A stretch of 64,000 nt of DNA from contig JNKJ01000006.1 in the NCBI GenBank assembly GCA_000702025.1, forward strand, positions 48,793 to 112,792, written 5' to 3'. This document shows, in pieces, positions 24,617-34,040 of the stretch. The position numbers were made by a program, and so were the translations under genes. How positions within the stretch are numbered: position 1 is the first letter of the stretch; each line of letters starts with the position of its first letter. Origin of the DNA: Blautia schinkii DSM 10518 (lineage in GTDB: Bacteria; Bacillota; Clostridia; Lachnospirales; Lachnospiraceae). The notes below the pieces were generated by a model. The model made no database searches. It was not told the DNA's origin and saw nothing but the letters and a program-made list of their open reading frames with translations.

Positions 24617-26131
24617 ATGAAATATTTATTGGGAATTGATAATGGAGGAACCTTTTCCAAAGCGGCTCTTTTCGACGAGAACGGCAGACAGATTGCGGTA
24701 GCCAGTGTGCCTACCGTGACCATCACACCGAAGCCGGGATACACGGAGAGAGACATGAATGAGCTGTGGGAGGTAAACGCCCAGGCAGTGCGCGAGTCCA
24801 TACAGAAGAGCGGGATTGACCCTGCGGATATTGCAGGTGTGTCATTTTCCGGACACGGAAAAGGTCTTTATATGGTAGGTTATGACGGGAAACCATCCTA
24901 CAATGGGATTATTTCTACAGATACGAGGGCATGGGCGCAGGTGGAGCGCTGGTATAAAGACGGCACAAACAAAAAGGTGTATGAAAAAACTTTCCAGGAA
25001 ATCCTGGCTGTACAGCCGGTGAGCCTTCTGGCCTGGTTTAAGGACAATCAGCCGGAGGTGCTTACGCGCACGAAATACATTTTTGCGGTTAAAGACTATA
25101 TCCGATATATGCTTACTGGTGAGGCATACAGTGAATATACAGACTGCTCCGGCTCGAACCTGGTTAACCTCACGACCAAGCAGCATGACAAAGAGCTGAT
25201 GGCGCTTTTCGGCCTTGTGGAGTGCTATGAGAAGCTTCCGCCGCTTCGCTATTCCGCGGATATCTGCGGTCATGTGACGAAAGAAGCCAGCGAAAAGACA
25301 ATGCTTCCCGAAGGCATTCCGGTAGCGGCTGGTATGTTTGACGTGAATGCCTGCGGTATTGCGTCAGGTCTTTGTAATGAGAAGGAAATGTGTATGGTGG
25401 CAGGAACCTGGAGCATTAATGAATTCATCGGTACACAGCCTGTGACCAACGGTACAGTGGCTCTTAATTCCATGTTCTGTATTCCGGGATATTATCTGAT
25501 CGAGGAGAGCAGCCCGACTTCCGCAGGAAATATGGAATGGTTTATCCGTAATCTGATGAACTATGAAAAGGATGAGGCAAAGGCAGCGGGCGGTTCTGTG
25601 TATGATATTACGAATGAATGGGTGGCCTCGATTGAACCGCAGGATAACAATATTATCTTTTTGCCGTTTTTGAATGGCTCTAATGAGGACGCTTTAGCGA
25701 AAGGTACCTTTGTGGGACTTACCGCTTATCATAACAAAAAACACATGCTGCGTGCGGTATACGAGGGGATTGTATTTTCTCATGTTACCCATGTGAAAAA
25801 GCTTCTGCGTAATCGCGAGGTGCCTGCGAGCATTCGTCTGTCCGGCGGCGCTGCGAACTCGGATGTGTGGGTGCAGATTTTTGCCGATGCGCTGCAGATA
25901 CCGATTGACGTGATCGAGGACAAGGAGCTGGGTGCACAGGGTGCTGCCATGGCTGCGGGCATTGCGGCGGGAATATATAAGGACTATCAGGATGCAGTGG
26001 AGAAAACTGTGACTATTACCAAGACGATCAATCCTCGTCCTGAGTATAAAGAAATTTATGAAGAGAAATATGCAACCTACCGTGCAGTTATTGAAGGATT
26101 GAGCAGCGCGTGGGAGCACTTCAAAAATTGA
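24617..26131 (+). CDS. FGGY-family kinase, L-xylulose kinase (LyxK)-like
   Basis: A 504-residue FGGY carbohydrate kinase. The N-terminal phosphate loop is GIDNGGTFSKAALF (5-18). The rest closely resembles E. coli L-xylulose kinase LyxK as I remember it: SGHGKGLY near 78, QPVSLLAWFK near 136, ESSPTSAGNMEWF near 300 and FLPFLNGSN near 350; RLSGGAANSDVW near 413 is the general FGGY ATP-binding block. It should phosphorylate L-xylulose or a close ketopentose at C5. Its product would feed the UlaE-like and AraD-like epimerases 1.2-2.2 kb downstream, which gives a coherent route to D-xylulose 5-phosphate. Confidence 0.8.
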   Translation: MKYLLGIDNGGTFSKAALFDENGRQIAVASVPTVTITPKPGYTERDMNELWEVNAQAVRESIQKSGIDPADIAGVSFSGHGKGLYMVGYDGKPSYNGIISTDTRAWAQVERWYKDGTNKKVYEKTFQEILAVQPVSLLAWFKDNQPEVLTRTKYIFAVKDYIRYMLTGEAYSEYTDCSGSNLVNLTTKQHDKELMALFGLVECYEKLPPLRYSADICGHVTKEASEKTMLPEGIPVAAGMFDVNACGIASGLCNEKEMCMVAGTWSINEFIGTQPVTNGTVALNSMFCIPGYYLIEESSPTSAGNMEWFIRNLMNYEKDEAKAAGGSVYDITNEWVASIEPQDNNIIFLPFLNGSNEDALAKGTFVGLTAYHNKKHMLRAVYEGIVFSHVTHVKKLLRNREVPASIRLSGGAANSDVWVQIFADALQIPIDVIEDKELGAQGAAMAAGIAAGIYKDYQDAVEKTVTITKTINPRPEYKEIYEEKYATYRAVIEGLSSAWEHFKN

Positions 26132-26220
26132 TAAATATTTATAAAAATTCACAGGATTGTTTAATTATATGGTGTTTAATTATATGGCGTTTATGGTATA
26201 TATTTGAGGAGGTAAAAACG

Positions 26221-27192
26221 ATGATGAAAATGGCGATTTTAGGAGCTGGTGGGATTGCGGTAAAAATGGCGACCACCATTACAAAGATGGATAACGTGGA
26301 GGCGTATGCCATTGCTGCGCGTGATCTGGAACGTGCACAGGCGTTTGCGGACAAGTTTGGATTTACCAAGGCATATGGTTCCTATGAGGAGATGCTGGCA
26401 GACGAGGAGGTAGACCTCGTTTATATTGCTACGCCTCATTCCCATCACTTTAAACATGCGAAAATGAGTCTTGAGGCAGCAAAAAATGTACTTTGTGAGA
26501 AAGCATTTACCGTAAATGCGGAACAGGCGAGAGAGCTGATGAGGATTGCGAAGGAAAGAAAGCTTCTGATTACCGAGGCAATCTGGACACGGTACATGCC
26601 TTCCAGAAAAATGATCAATGATATTGTGGAGAGCGGCGTGATCGGTGAGGTGACTTCTCTGACGGCTAATCTGGGCTATGAGGTAAGCGGTGCTAAGCGT
26701 ATCACAGATCCGAAGCTGGCTGGCGGCGCACTTTTGGATTTAAGCGTATATGTGATCAATTTTGCCCGGATGGTATTTGGCGATACGATGACAAATGTGG
26801 ATGCAAGCGCAGTTTTTGTGGGCGGAGTGGATATGATTGACAGTATCACCATGACCTTTGAGGGCGGAAAGATGGCAAGTACACAGTGTAATGCTCATGC
26901 TGCTCTTAACAGGGCCGGGGCTATCTTTGGCACAAAGGGATATATTGAGGTGACGAACATCAACAATCCCGAGGAAATCAAAGTATATGATGCGGATTAT
27001 AAGGAAATCGCTTCTTATCAGCCGCCTCAGCAGATTACAGGATATGAGTATGAGGTGGAGGCTTGCGTCAGGGCTTTGGAGAACGGAGATTTGGAATGCC
27101 CGGAGATGCCGCATGAGGAAACGATCAAGGTGATGGAGATTATGGACGGTATCCGTAAATCCTGGGGATATGAGATTCCGGTGGAGATGTAA
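26221..27192 (+). CDS. Gfo/Idh/MocA-family oxidoreductase (dihydrodiol dehydrogenase-like)
   Basis: A 323-residue oxidoreductase with AILGAGGIAVKM at the N-terminus (Rossmann loop), CEKAFT near 95 where the family usually has CEKP, and EAIWTRYMPSRK near 120, typical of the dihydrodiol-dehydrogenase/xylose-dehydrogenase branch. It belongs to a different branch from the two levoglucosan-dehydrogenase-like proteins in this window. GAGGAGG eight bases before ATG 26221 supports the start. It sits between kinase and epimerase genes of operon 2 and could link a pentitol, aldonate precursor or alternative pentose to the pathway. Direction and substrate are unknown. Confidence 0.78.
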   Translation: MMKMAILGAGGIAVKMATTITKMDNVEAYAIAARDLERAQAFADKFGFTKAYGSYEEMLADEEVDLVYIATPHSHHFKHAKMSLEAAKNVLCEKAFTVNAEQARELMRIAKERKLLITEAIWTRYMPSRKMINDIVESGVIGEVTSLTANLGYEVSGAKRITDPKLAGGALLDLSVYVINFARMVFGDTMTNVDASAVFVGGVDMIDSITMTFEGGKMASTQCNAHAALNRAGAIFGTKGYIEVTNINNPEEIKVYDADYKEIASYQPPQQITGYEYEVEACVRALENGDLECPEMPHEETIKVMEIMDGIRKSWGYEIPVEM

Positions 27193-27306
27193 GATTCTGG
27201 TGGAGATAAGCCATAGGGCTATAGGACGATTAGGATATAAAATTATAAGTCTATAAGATTGTAAGCGGAACCGATGTTAACAATGAAATAATATGGAGCA
27301 GAGATA

Positions 27307-28149
27307 GTGAGAGCATATACATTAGGACTTTATGAAAAGGCAATGCCAAAGGAGCTTACCTGGCGGGAAAAGCTGACAGCCGCGAAAAATGCGGGCTATG
27401 ATTTTGTGGAGATCAGCATTGATGAGACAGATGAGAAGCTTGCGAGGCTTGAGTGGAGCAGGGAAGAGCGTCTGGAATTAGTAAATACTATGGCGGAGGT
27501 GGGAGTGCCCATCCGTACCATGTGCCTCAGCGGACATCGTAAATTCCCCATCGGCAGCAGCGACGCCGGGACTTGCGCCCGGGGGATGGAGATTATGGAG
27601 AAGGCGGTCGCCCTGGCGGAGGATTTAGGTATCCGTATCATTCAGCTCGCCGGGTATGACGTATATTATGAGGAGTCCACTCCGGAAACGGTGGAACGTT
27701 TCGGAGAGAACCTGAGAAAAGCCGCTATGATGGCCGCAAGGGCAGGCGTAATGCTTGGGTTCGAGACTATGGAAACGGAATTTATGAACACGGTTGGCAA
27801 GGCGATGGCCTATGTGAAAAAGGTCAATTCTCCATATCTGGGCGTATACCCGGATATGGGAAATATCACAAACGCAGCAGTTTCCTACGGCACGGATGTG
27901 CTTGAGGATATCCGAAGCGGAGCAGGGCATCTTTGCGCCGTACATTTAAAGGAAACCGTACCCGGTGTGTTTCGGGAGGTTCCTTTTGGCACAGGACATG
28001 TGGATTTCGCGTCAGTGATATCTCAGACCTGGGAGCTGGGTGTGCGTAAATATGTGACCGAATTCTGGTATACCGGCAATCCACAGTGGAAGGATGATCT
28101 GGATTTTGCAGTGGGGATGATGCGTCCTCTCCTTGACGCGCAGAAATAA
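27307..28149 (+). CDS. L-xylulose/L-ribulose-5-phosphate 3-epimerase (UlaE/SgaU-like)
   Basis: A 280-residue TIM barrel that reads as the UlaE/SgaU family: LGLYEKAMP at the N-terminus, [10 protein letters not shown] near 37, [15 protein letters not shown] near 78 and [16 protein letters not shown] near 155. The family converts L-xylulose 5-phosphate into L-ribulose 5-phosphate using a metal held by Glu, Asp, His and Glu; candidates are Glu in GFETME, Asp in YPDMGN, His in AVHLKET and Glu in VTEFWY. The start is a GTG at 27307 with GGAG upstream. It ends 157 bases before the AraD-like gene, its expected pathway partner. Confidence 0.85.
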   Translation: MRAYTLGLYEKAMPKELTWREKLTAAKNAGYDFVEISIDETDEKLARLEWSREERLELVNTMAEVGVPIRTMCLSGHRKFPIGSSDAGTCARGMEIMEKAVALAEDLGIRIIQLAGYDVYYEESTPETVERFGENLRKAAMMAARAGVMLGFETMETEFMNTVGKAMAYVKKVNSPYLGVYPDMGNITNAAVSYGTDVLEDIRSGAGHLCAVHLKETVPGVFREVPFGTGHVDFASVISQTWELGVRKYVTEFWYTGNPQWKDDLDFAVGMMRPLLDAQK

Positions 28150-28306
28150 GGTGAAAACATGTAACAGTTCAAAGTATAGGAACTGTTACAAAAATATTCA
28201 TAAACAGATGAGAAAATTCATAATACAAGCTGGAACAACCTTGCGTACAAGTGGTATAATGAGAGTACAAGTAAAACCGGAATATTATGATAAAGGAGAG
28301 AGAAGC

Positions 28307-29002
28307 ATGCTTGAGAAATTAAAAGAGGAAGTCTATAAGGCAAATATGGACCTGCCGAAATACGGTCTGGTTACTTTTACCTGGGGAAATGTGAGTGGTA
28401 TTGACAGAGAGAAGGGACTCTTTGTCATCAAACCCAGTGGTGTGGATTATGACAAACTGAAACCGGAAGATATGGTAGTTGTTGATTTGAATGGTAATGT
28501 GGTAGAGGGGAAATATAATCCTTCCTCCGATACGCCCACTCATGTGGAGCTTTACAAGGCTTTCCCGAATATCGGCGGAATCGTACATACCCATTCTTCC
28601 TGGGCTACAAGCTGGGCTCAGGCCGGACGCTCTATCCCGTGCTATGGGACTACCCATGCTGACTACATCTATGGCGAGGTTCCATGCGTGCGTAACCTTA
28701 CCAAGGAGGAAATTGACGAGGCTTATGAGCGGAATACAGGCGTTCTGATCGCCGAATATTTCAAGACCAATGATTATGAGGCGGTACCTGCGGTACTTTG
28801 TAAGAACCACGGTCCGTTTACTTGGGGTAAGGATGCTCATGAGGCAGTACATAATGCAGTAGTCCTGGAAGAGGTTGCGAAGATGGCTACCCGATGCGAG
28901 CAGATTAACCCACAGGTTAAACCGGCGCCGCAGGAACTGCAGGATAAGCACTATTACAGAAAACACGGCGCAAATGCGTATTACGGACAGGGAAATAAGT
29001 AA
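28307..29002 (+). CDS. L-ribulose-5-phosphate 4-epimerase (AraD/UlaF-like)
   Basis: A 231-residue class II aldolase/epimerase-fold protein. It has [10 protein letters not shown] near 24-33, IKPSGV near 41, SSDTPTH near 73-79 and [12 protein letters not shown] near 94-105, where two His bind zinc; a third is in KNHGPFTWG near 170. These blocks and the length match AraD/UlaF, which converts L-ribulose 5-phosphate to D-xylulose 5-phosphate for the pentose phosphate pathway. AAAGGAG lies eight bases before ATG 28307. A TATAAT at 28255-28260 might give extra expression, but its -35 is weak. It is the last gene of operon 2, followed by a terminator. Confidence 0.9.
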   Translation: MLEKLKEEVYKANMDLPKYGLVTFTWGNVSGIDREKGLFVIKPSGVDYDKLKPEDMVVVDLNGNVVEGKYNPSSDTPTHVELYKAFPNIGGIVHTHSSWATSWAQAGRSIPCYGTTHADYIYGEVPCVRNLTKEEIDEAYERNTGVLIAEYFKTNDYEAVPAVLCKNHGPFTWGKDAHEAVHNAVVLEEVAKMATRCEQINPQVKPAPQELQDKHYYRKHGANAYYGQGNK

Positions 29003-29042
29003 GGATTTGAAACAACAAGATAAAATTTCATAGCGGGTAAAC

Positions 29043-29092
29043 AAACACCTTCTGGGTTTTGCAGGAATGCAGACACCAGGAGGTGTTTTTTT
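29043..29092 (+). terminator. Rho-independent terminator of operon 2
   Basis: AAACACCTTCTGG (29043-29055) pairs with CCAGGAGGTGTTT (29076-29088, one mismatch), and T residues continue to 29092. It lies 40 bases after the AraD-like gene. Confidence 0.88.
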
Positions 29093-29282
29093 ATGCTTCG
29101 TAATAGGTTTGTACTAAATACCAGAAGAATCCCCCCATAATTCCAAAGCCGTGCCCTATATCATTGTGTACCAGGATGTTATAATTTTTATTGAAATAGC
29201 ATAAAACAAACAAAATATGGGCCCAAATTTTGGTAATTATGTAGTATAAACTACAAGATTAAAGAGATGGAGACGATTAATA
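29093..29282 (+). promoter_or_regulatory. Leader region of operon 3 with an inverted repeat
   Basis: This 190-base AT-rich region must hold the promoter of operon 3. GTAGT-ATAA-ACTAC (29241-29254) is a perfect inverted repeat overlapping a possible -10 (TATAAA, 29245-29250); no good -35 is seen, as expected for a promoter needing an activator such as the YesN-type regulator encoded convergently. No TTGCGCAA or AAACGTTT site is present. Confidence 0.4.
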
Positions 29283-30347
29283 ATGAAAGGTAGTATGAAA
29301 GCGTTAAGAATGTACGCACCCTATGATTTCCGGCTTGAGGAAGTTCCAATCCCGGAGATAGACAGCGATGAAATCTTGATTAAGGTATTGGGCTGTGGGA
29401 TTTGCGCAGGAGATGTTAAGACCTATCATGGAGGTCAGCGTGTGTGGGGAACCAGCCCGGATAATGCATATATCGAAGCACCTTGCATTGGGGGACATGA
29501 GTTCTATGGTGAAGTTGCTGAAGTAGGAAAGAACGTTACTTTAGTACGTCCGGGTCAGAAGATACTGGCTGAACAGATTCTTCCCTGTGGTGAGTGCAGG
29601 TTTTGCCGTGAAGGAAATTACTGGATGTGTCAGCCACATCATATTTATGGCTTTAAGGAAGATGCTCAGGGCGGATTTGCCGAATATATGAAATTCGGTA
29701 AAAACAGCGTGGTGCATGTACTGCCGGACGACATAACTCCCGAGCAGGCTACATTAGTGGAACCATATGCCTGTGGTATGCATGCTGTTGAGCGTGGAAA
29801 TATAGGTCATAACGATGTAGTAGTGATAAGCGGTCTCGGAGCGATTGGACTTGCTATGGTCAATGCGGCGAGAAATCTTGCACCCAGAATGCTGATTGGT
29901 TTAGATCTTAGAGAAAACCGTTTGAAAAAAGCTATGGAATTCGGGGCAGATATGGTCCTTAATCCTGCGGAAGAGGATGTTACAGCAAAAATCATGGAGC
30001 TGACAGGTGGGTATGGGTGTGATGTGTATATCGAGGCTTCGGGAAGTTCGCCAAGTGTTACGCAGGGGTTAAATATGGTAAGAAATATGGGACGATACGT
30101 ACAGTTTGGAGTTTTCCCCAAAGATGTGACGGCTGACTGGAACATTATCGGTGATACAAAGCACATGGATATTTTTGGTTCTCACTTATCGGGTCATTGT
30201 TATGGAGCGGTTATTAAAGGAATCATTGACGGCAGTTTAAAGACGGACGGGATTATATCTCATAAATTCCCGCTCACAGAATGGGAAAAAGCATTTGAGG
30301 TTGCAGAAAAAGATCCGGATGCATTTAAAGTTGCACTTATTCCCTGA
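29283..30347 (+). CDS. Zinc-dependent medium-chain dehydrogenase (erythritol/threitol dehydrogenase-like)
   Basis: A 354-residue MDR-family dehydrogenase. The catalytic zinc site is visible as GCGICAGD near 40 and GGHEFYGE near 72, the structural zinc site as four Cys in PCGECRFCREGNYWMC near 103-118, and the NAD-binding loop as GLGAIG near 185. It resembles polyol dehydrogenases, and I recall similar proteins annotated as erythritol/L-threitol dehydrogenase. It is the first gene of operon 3 and precedes an allulose-type epimerase. It probably oxidises a polyol to a ketose in the cytosol. The start could also be ATG 29295, four codons later. Confidence 0.8.
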   Translation: MKGSMKALRMYAPYDFRLEEVPIPEIDSDEILIKVLGCGICAGDVKTYHGGQRVWGTSPDNAYIEAPCIGGHEFYGEVAEVGKNVTLVRPGQKILAEQILPCGECRFCREGNYWMCQPHHIYGFKEDAQGGFAEYMKFGKNSVVHVLPDDITPEQATLVEPYACGMHAVERGNIGHNDVVVISGLGAIGLAMVNAARNLAPRMLIGLDLRENRLKKAMEFGADMVLNPAEEDVTAKIMELTGGYGCDVYIEASGSSPSVTQGLNMVRNMGRYVQFGVFPKDVTADWNIIGDTKHMDIFGSHLSGHCYGAVIKGIIDGSLKTDGIISHKFPLTEWEKAFEVAEKDPDAFKVALIP

Positions 30348-30383
30348 TGCACAGTTATATACCACATATATGGAGGAAGTCAG

Positions 30384-31268
30384 ATGAACAAATTAGGAAT
30401 TTTTATGAACTTTTGGGAAAAAAGATGGGATGCTGATCACATTAAATATGTGAACAAGGCGGCTGATATTGGTTTTGATATTCTGGAATTCCAGGCTCAG
30501 CCATTATTAGATATGAGTGAGCAGAGGATGAGAGAAATCAAGAAAGCAGCAGATGACAGAGGTATTGAGCTTACTTACAGTCTTGGTCTTGATCCTGCTT
30601 ATGATGTGTCCAGCGCAGATGAAAAGGTGAGGGCCGGAGGTGTCGATTATCTTAAACGGATTGTAGAACGTGTAGGTTTTATGGATGGTAAGGTAATCTC
30701 TGGCGTAAGCTATGCTGGCTGGGGAGTGACAGACTTTGTTTTACAGAATGGAAAAGATGATATTTTAAACAGAAGTCTTGATAGTATGAGACAGATAGTG
30801 AAAACTGCCGAAGATTACGGCGTAGTGTATTGTGTGGAGGCAGTAAACCGCTTTGAATCAGTATTGATCAATACGGCGGAAGAGGCAGTTGATTACGTCC
30901 AAAAAGTGGATAGTAAAAATATTGGGGTTCTTCTTGATACTTATCATATGAATATTGAAGAAAATAATATCGGTGATGCTATCCGATACGCCGGTGATTA
31001 CTTAGTCAATTTCCACACCGGAGAAAACAATCGCCGTGCACCTGGCCGGGGCCACATTAATTGGGACGAGATTTTCCAGGCGCTTAAAGATGTGGATTAT
31101 AAGGGGCGTATTGTGTCGGAACCATTTGTAATGATGGGCGGAGAAGTAGGCAGAGATATCAAGGTGTGGAGAAATCTGGATACACCTACAGAGGAAAGTA
31201 TTGATACGGAGGCAGCATTTTTACTGAATTTTGAAAAGCAAAAGCTGCAGCAGTTTGGTCTGGTCTGA
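30384..31268 (+). CDS. D-allulose/D-tagatose 3-epimerase-like TIM barrel
   Basis: A 294-residue ketose 3-epimerase. All four metal ligands of the family are in place: Glu152 (VEAVNRFE), Asp185 (LLDTYHMNIEE), His211 (FHTGENNR) and Glu246 (EPFVMMGG). The PGRGHINWDEI block near 220 and KVWRNL near 262 are also diagnostic. Characterised clostridial members (for example from C. scindens and C. cellulolyticum) interconvert D-allulose and D-fructose. With two polyol-type dehydrogenases in the same operon, a polyol-to-ketose-to-fructose (or tagatose) route is suggested. ATG 30384 has GGAGG eight bases upstream. D-tagatose or other ketoses remain possible. Confidence 0.87.
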   Translation: MNKLGIFMNFWEKRWDADHIKYVNKAADIGFDILEFQAQPLLDMSEQRMREIKKAADDRGIELTYSLGLDPAYDVSSADEKVRAGGVDYLKRIVERVGFMDGKVISGVSYAGWGVTDFVLQNGKDDILNRSLDSMRQIVKTAEDYGVVYCVEAVNRFESVLINTAEEAVDYVQKVDSKNIGVLLDTYHMNIEENNIGDAIRYAGDYLVNFHTGENNRRAPGRGHINWDEIFQALKDVDYKGRIVSEPFVMMGGEVGRDIKVWRNLDTPTEESIDTEAAFLLNFEKQKLQQFGLV

Positions 31269-31345
31269 CAAACAAATTACTGTAAAGATATAACTTGTAA
31301 ATAAACAAGTTTATCAAAATATTAAAATGTATGGAGGGTACAAAC

Positions 31346-32353
31346 ATGAAGAAAAATTGGAAAAAGGCAGCAGCAATTCTCACAACGGCGGCTATGTGCG
31401 CATCAATGACCACGATGGTAAGCGCCGCGGAAAAAGAAAAACCGGGAGAAGGCTATAAGGTTGGTTTTTGCCTTCAGTCCATGGACGTTGCGGTTTGGAA
31501 CACAATGTCAGAGGGTATGAAAGCAAAGGCTGAAGAATTGGGCGCAGACTATGACTGTCAGGTGGCAAATAATGATGTTTCCACTCAGATTGCCAATATT
31601 GAGAATATGGTTGCCCAAGATTATGATGCTATCATTATTCATGCGTTTGACCGCGAGGCATTTGCTGATGTGGTTAAGGAAGCATTGGGCGAAGGTGTTG
31701 TAATCTGTGCATATGACGATAATATCGTAGACGCGTCCACAGGAGAGCCTGTAGAGTATCAGCTTACTTTCCTTTGCGACAATTATCAGATTGGATACCG
31801 CGTAGGTAAAATGGCTGCAGAGTGGACAAAAAAGAATTTCCCGGATGAAGAAAAACTGCAGTTTGGTCTGCTTTGCCATAGAGAGTTCCAGTATCAGTGG
31901 GACCGCGTAGATGGTATTGAGGATGCCATAAAGGAATTTGACCCGCGTATCGAGATCGTGGAAGAACTTGAAGGTCTGGTAACAGAAGACGGTGTGGCAG
32001 CAGCTGAGACATGGATGCAGTCTTACCCGGATATGAAAGGTGTTGTAGCTACTAATGATACCGCGCTTCTTGGCTTCTCTGAGGCATGGAAGGCAGCCGG
32101 CAAAGAGCTTGATGACAAAAGCTTCGGTATGTTCGGAAATGACGGTGTAAAGGATGCTATTGACCTGGTAGCAGATGATACAATTCTTCGCGGCGATGTG
32201 GGTCTGGATGTATATAACGGCGGTGCGCAGGCACTGGAGGCATGCGTAAAGGTTCTTAACGGAGAGGAAGCTGAGAATGTTGTTATGCCTATGGTTGACG
32301 TAACTGTAGATACAGCAGACGAATGGAAAGCAGATGAGAATCTTTACAAATAA
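31346..32353 (+). CDS. Sugar ABC transporter substrate-binding protein (RbsB-like)
   Basis: A 335-residue type-I periplasmic-binding-fold protein. Its signal peptide (MKKNWKKAAAILTTAAMCASMTT) contains a Cys at 18, but the preceding AAM does not fit a lipobox, and cleavage near VSAAEKE looks more likely. The binding fold begins YKVGFCLQSMDVAVWN near 41-56, with VANNDVSTQIANIENM near 76 and VATNDTALLGFSEAW near 235. ATG 31346 has GGAGG seven bases upstream. It is third in operon 3 and is followed by a hairpin before the ATPase gene. Confidence 0.9.
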   Translation: MKKNWKKAAAILTTAAMCASMTTMVSAAEKEKPGEGYKVGFCLQSMDVAVWNTMSEGMKAKAEELGADYDCQVANNDVSTQIANIENMVAQDYDAIIIHAFDREAFADVVKEALGEGVVICAYDDNIVDASTGEPVEYQLTFLCDNYQIGYRVGKMAAEWTKKNFPDEEKLQFGLLCHREFQYQWDRVDGIEDAIKEFDPRIEIVEELEGLVTEDGVAAAETWMQSYPDMKGVVATNDTALLGFSEAWKAAGKELDDKSFGMFGNDGVKDAIDLVADDTILRGDVGLDVYNGGAQALEACVKVLNGEEAENVVMPMVDVTVDTADEWKADENLYK

Positions 32354-32399
32354 TTGATTCATTAGGATTTGAAAAATTTTGTGAATGTATATGGGACAG

Positions 32400-32436
32400 C
32401 AGGGTAAGCCGCGGTTGTCAAATCGCGGCAGCCCTG
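32400..32436 (+). other. Intercistronic hairpin after the binding-protein gene
   Basis: CAGGG and GCCGCG (32400-32413) pair with CGCGGC and CCCTG (32424-32436), with a small bulge and a ten-base loop. No T run follows. It probably stabilises the binding-protein message, as at 11681-11722. Confidence 0.65.
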
Positions 32437-32534
32437 AAAAGAAAACGCTGATTTATATGCAGTTAACAGGCAGTAGTCATACATCTAAGGTTCTGTGAAA
32501 TGTGGAATGGAACATATACAGCAGGGAGGCAACT

Positions 32535-34025
32535 ATGCCAGAAGAGAAAATTGTACTATCATTAAAAAATATCTCAAAAAAGTATCCGGGAGTCCAGGCC
32601 CTTGACGATGTATCCATTGATTTTCGGGAGGGAGAAATCCACTGTATTATCGGTGAGAATGGAGCTGGCAAATCAACTTTCATCAAAATGATATCCGGGG
32701 CAAACGAACCAGATTCCGGGACAATTACTTTTATGGGAAAAGTCTATAATACTATGACGCCAAGACTTTCAAAAGAATTGGGGATTGAGGTTGTGTACCA
32801 GGAGTTTAACCTGGCAGAGGATTTGTCGGTTGCAGAGAACGTTTTTCTGGGAAATGAAATCAGAAAAAACGGCATGGCTGATATGAAAACAGTTGAAAAA
32901 AAAGCCGGTGAGCTTTTTAAAAAAATGAAGGTAAATATTGACTGCAGGAAGACGGTGAAGGAACTGACAGTATCTTACATGCAGTTTGTAGAAATCGCCA
33001 AAGCATTATCCCGTAACATTAAGGTTTTGATATTGGATGAACCGACAGCTCCATTGACCGAGGATGAGGTAGATAAGCTTCTTGAACTGGTTCTTGACTT
33101 AAAGAGACAGGGATATACTATTATTTACATTTCCCACCGCTTGGGTGAGTTGTTCCGTATTGGAGACAGAGTTACGGTTCTTAGAGACGGAAAAAAGATC
33201 ATTACAGATGATATTAAAAATATGAACACGGATAAACTGATCGCTTATATGGTGGGGCGTGAAATGTCCTTTGAATACCCGAAGCGAACACATGAAATAG
33301 GAAATGTAGTATTTGAGGCAAAGAATATCATTGCCGATAAAGTAAATAATATCTCCTTTTCGGTCCGGGCAGGTGAAATCCTTGGAATCGGAGGCTTGGT
33401 AGGTGCGGGCAGAACGGAACTGATCAGGGCAGTATTCGGCGCGGATATTATGCATGCAGGTCATACCTATCTCGATGGCAGGGAAATCAAAATCAAACAT
33501 CCGAAAGACGCCGTAGAGGTCGGGATGGGATTTGTAACAGAGGATCGTAAGAGACAGGGGCTTCTGTTAGAGGATAGTATCCAGGCGAACATTTCTTTGG
33601 CTATACTAAAGAAGATATCAAAGATGTGGGTGATAGACAGGAAAAAAGAGAGCGAAATAGCGGAGGCCCAAAAGGAAGCTCTCCGTATAAAAACTCCTTC
33701 CTTGGATGTGGCTGCCAATTCATTGAGCGGAGGCAATCAGCAGAAAGTAGTACTTGCTAAATGGCTGGCTGCGGACTGTAAAGTGATTTTCATGGATGAG
33801 CCCACCAGAGGTGTGGATGTAGGCGCGAAACAGGAAATTTATAAGCTCATGAACGAATTGGCGGAACAAGGAATTGCAATTGTGCTCATATCCTCGGAGA
33901 TGGAAGAGCTCCTGGGTATGTCGGAGCGCTTAATAATTCTTCATGAGGGAAATATGATGAAAAAACTTAGTAAGGAAGAGTTTAGCCAGGAAACAGTCTT
34001 GCAGTATGCATCTGGAATTCAATGA
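32535..34025 (+). CDS. Sugar ABC transporter ATP-binding protein (RbsA-like)
   Basis: A 496-residue double ABC ATPase with intact motifs: GENGAGKST (about 38-46), ILDEPTAPLTEDE near 160, YISHRLGEL near 196, then in domain 2 GLVGAGRTE, LSGGNQQKVVLAK and MDEPTRGVDVG. It drives the third importer. ATG 32535 follows GGGAGG; the frame is open 33 bases further upstream but that start lacks a ribosome site. Its intact motifs are a useful contrast with the degenerate homologue encoded on the opposite strand at 36156-37571. Confidence 0.93.
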   Translation: MPEEKIVLSLKNISKKYPGVQALDDVSIDFREGEIHCIIGENGAGKSTFIKMISGANEPDSGTITFMGKVYNTMTPRLSKELGIEVVYQEFNLAEDLSVAENVFLGNEIRKNGMADMKTVEKKAGELFKKMKVNIDCRKTVKELTVSYMQFVEIAKALSRNIKVLILDEPTAPLTEDEVDKLLELVLDLKRQGYTIIYISHRLGELFRIGDRVTVLRDGKKIITDDIKNMNTDKLIAYMVGREMSFEYPKRTHEIGNVVFEAKNIIADKVNNISFSVRAGEILGIGGLVGAGRTELIRAVFGADIMHAGHTYLDGREIKIKHPKDAVEVGMGFVTEDRKRQGLLLEDSIQANISLAILKKISKMWVIDRKKESEIAEAQKEALRIKTPSLDVAANSLSGGNQQKVVLAKWLAADCKVIFMDEPTRGVDVGAKQEIYKLMNELAEQGIAIVLISSEMEELLGMSERLIILHEGNMMKKLSKEEFSQETVLQYASGIQ

Positions 34026-34040
34026 GAGAGGTAAATATAT

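Noticed and set aside
28255..28260. A separate promoter for the AraD-like gene (TATAAT)
   Set aside because: No acceptable -35 at 16-18 bases; kept only as a remark in the gene entry.
32835..32860. An AACGTTTTT-like operator inside the ATPase gene of operon 3
   Set aside because: It encodes the conserved AENVFLG block of RbsA-type proteins and is not near a promoter.
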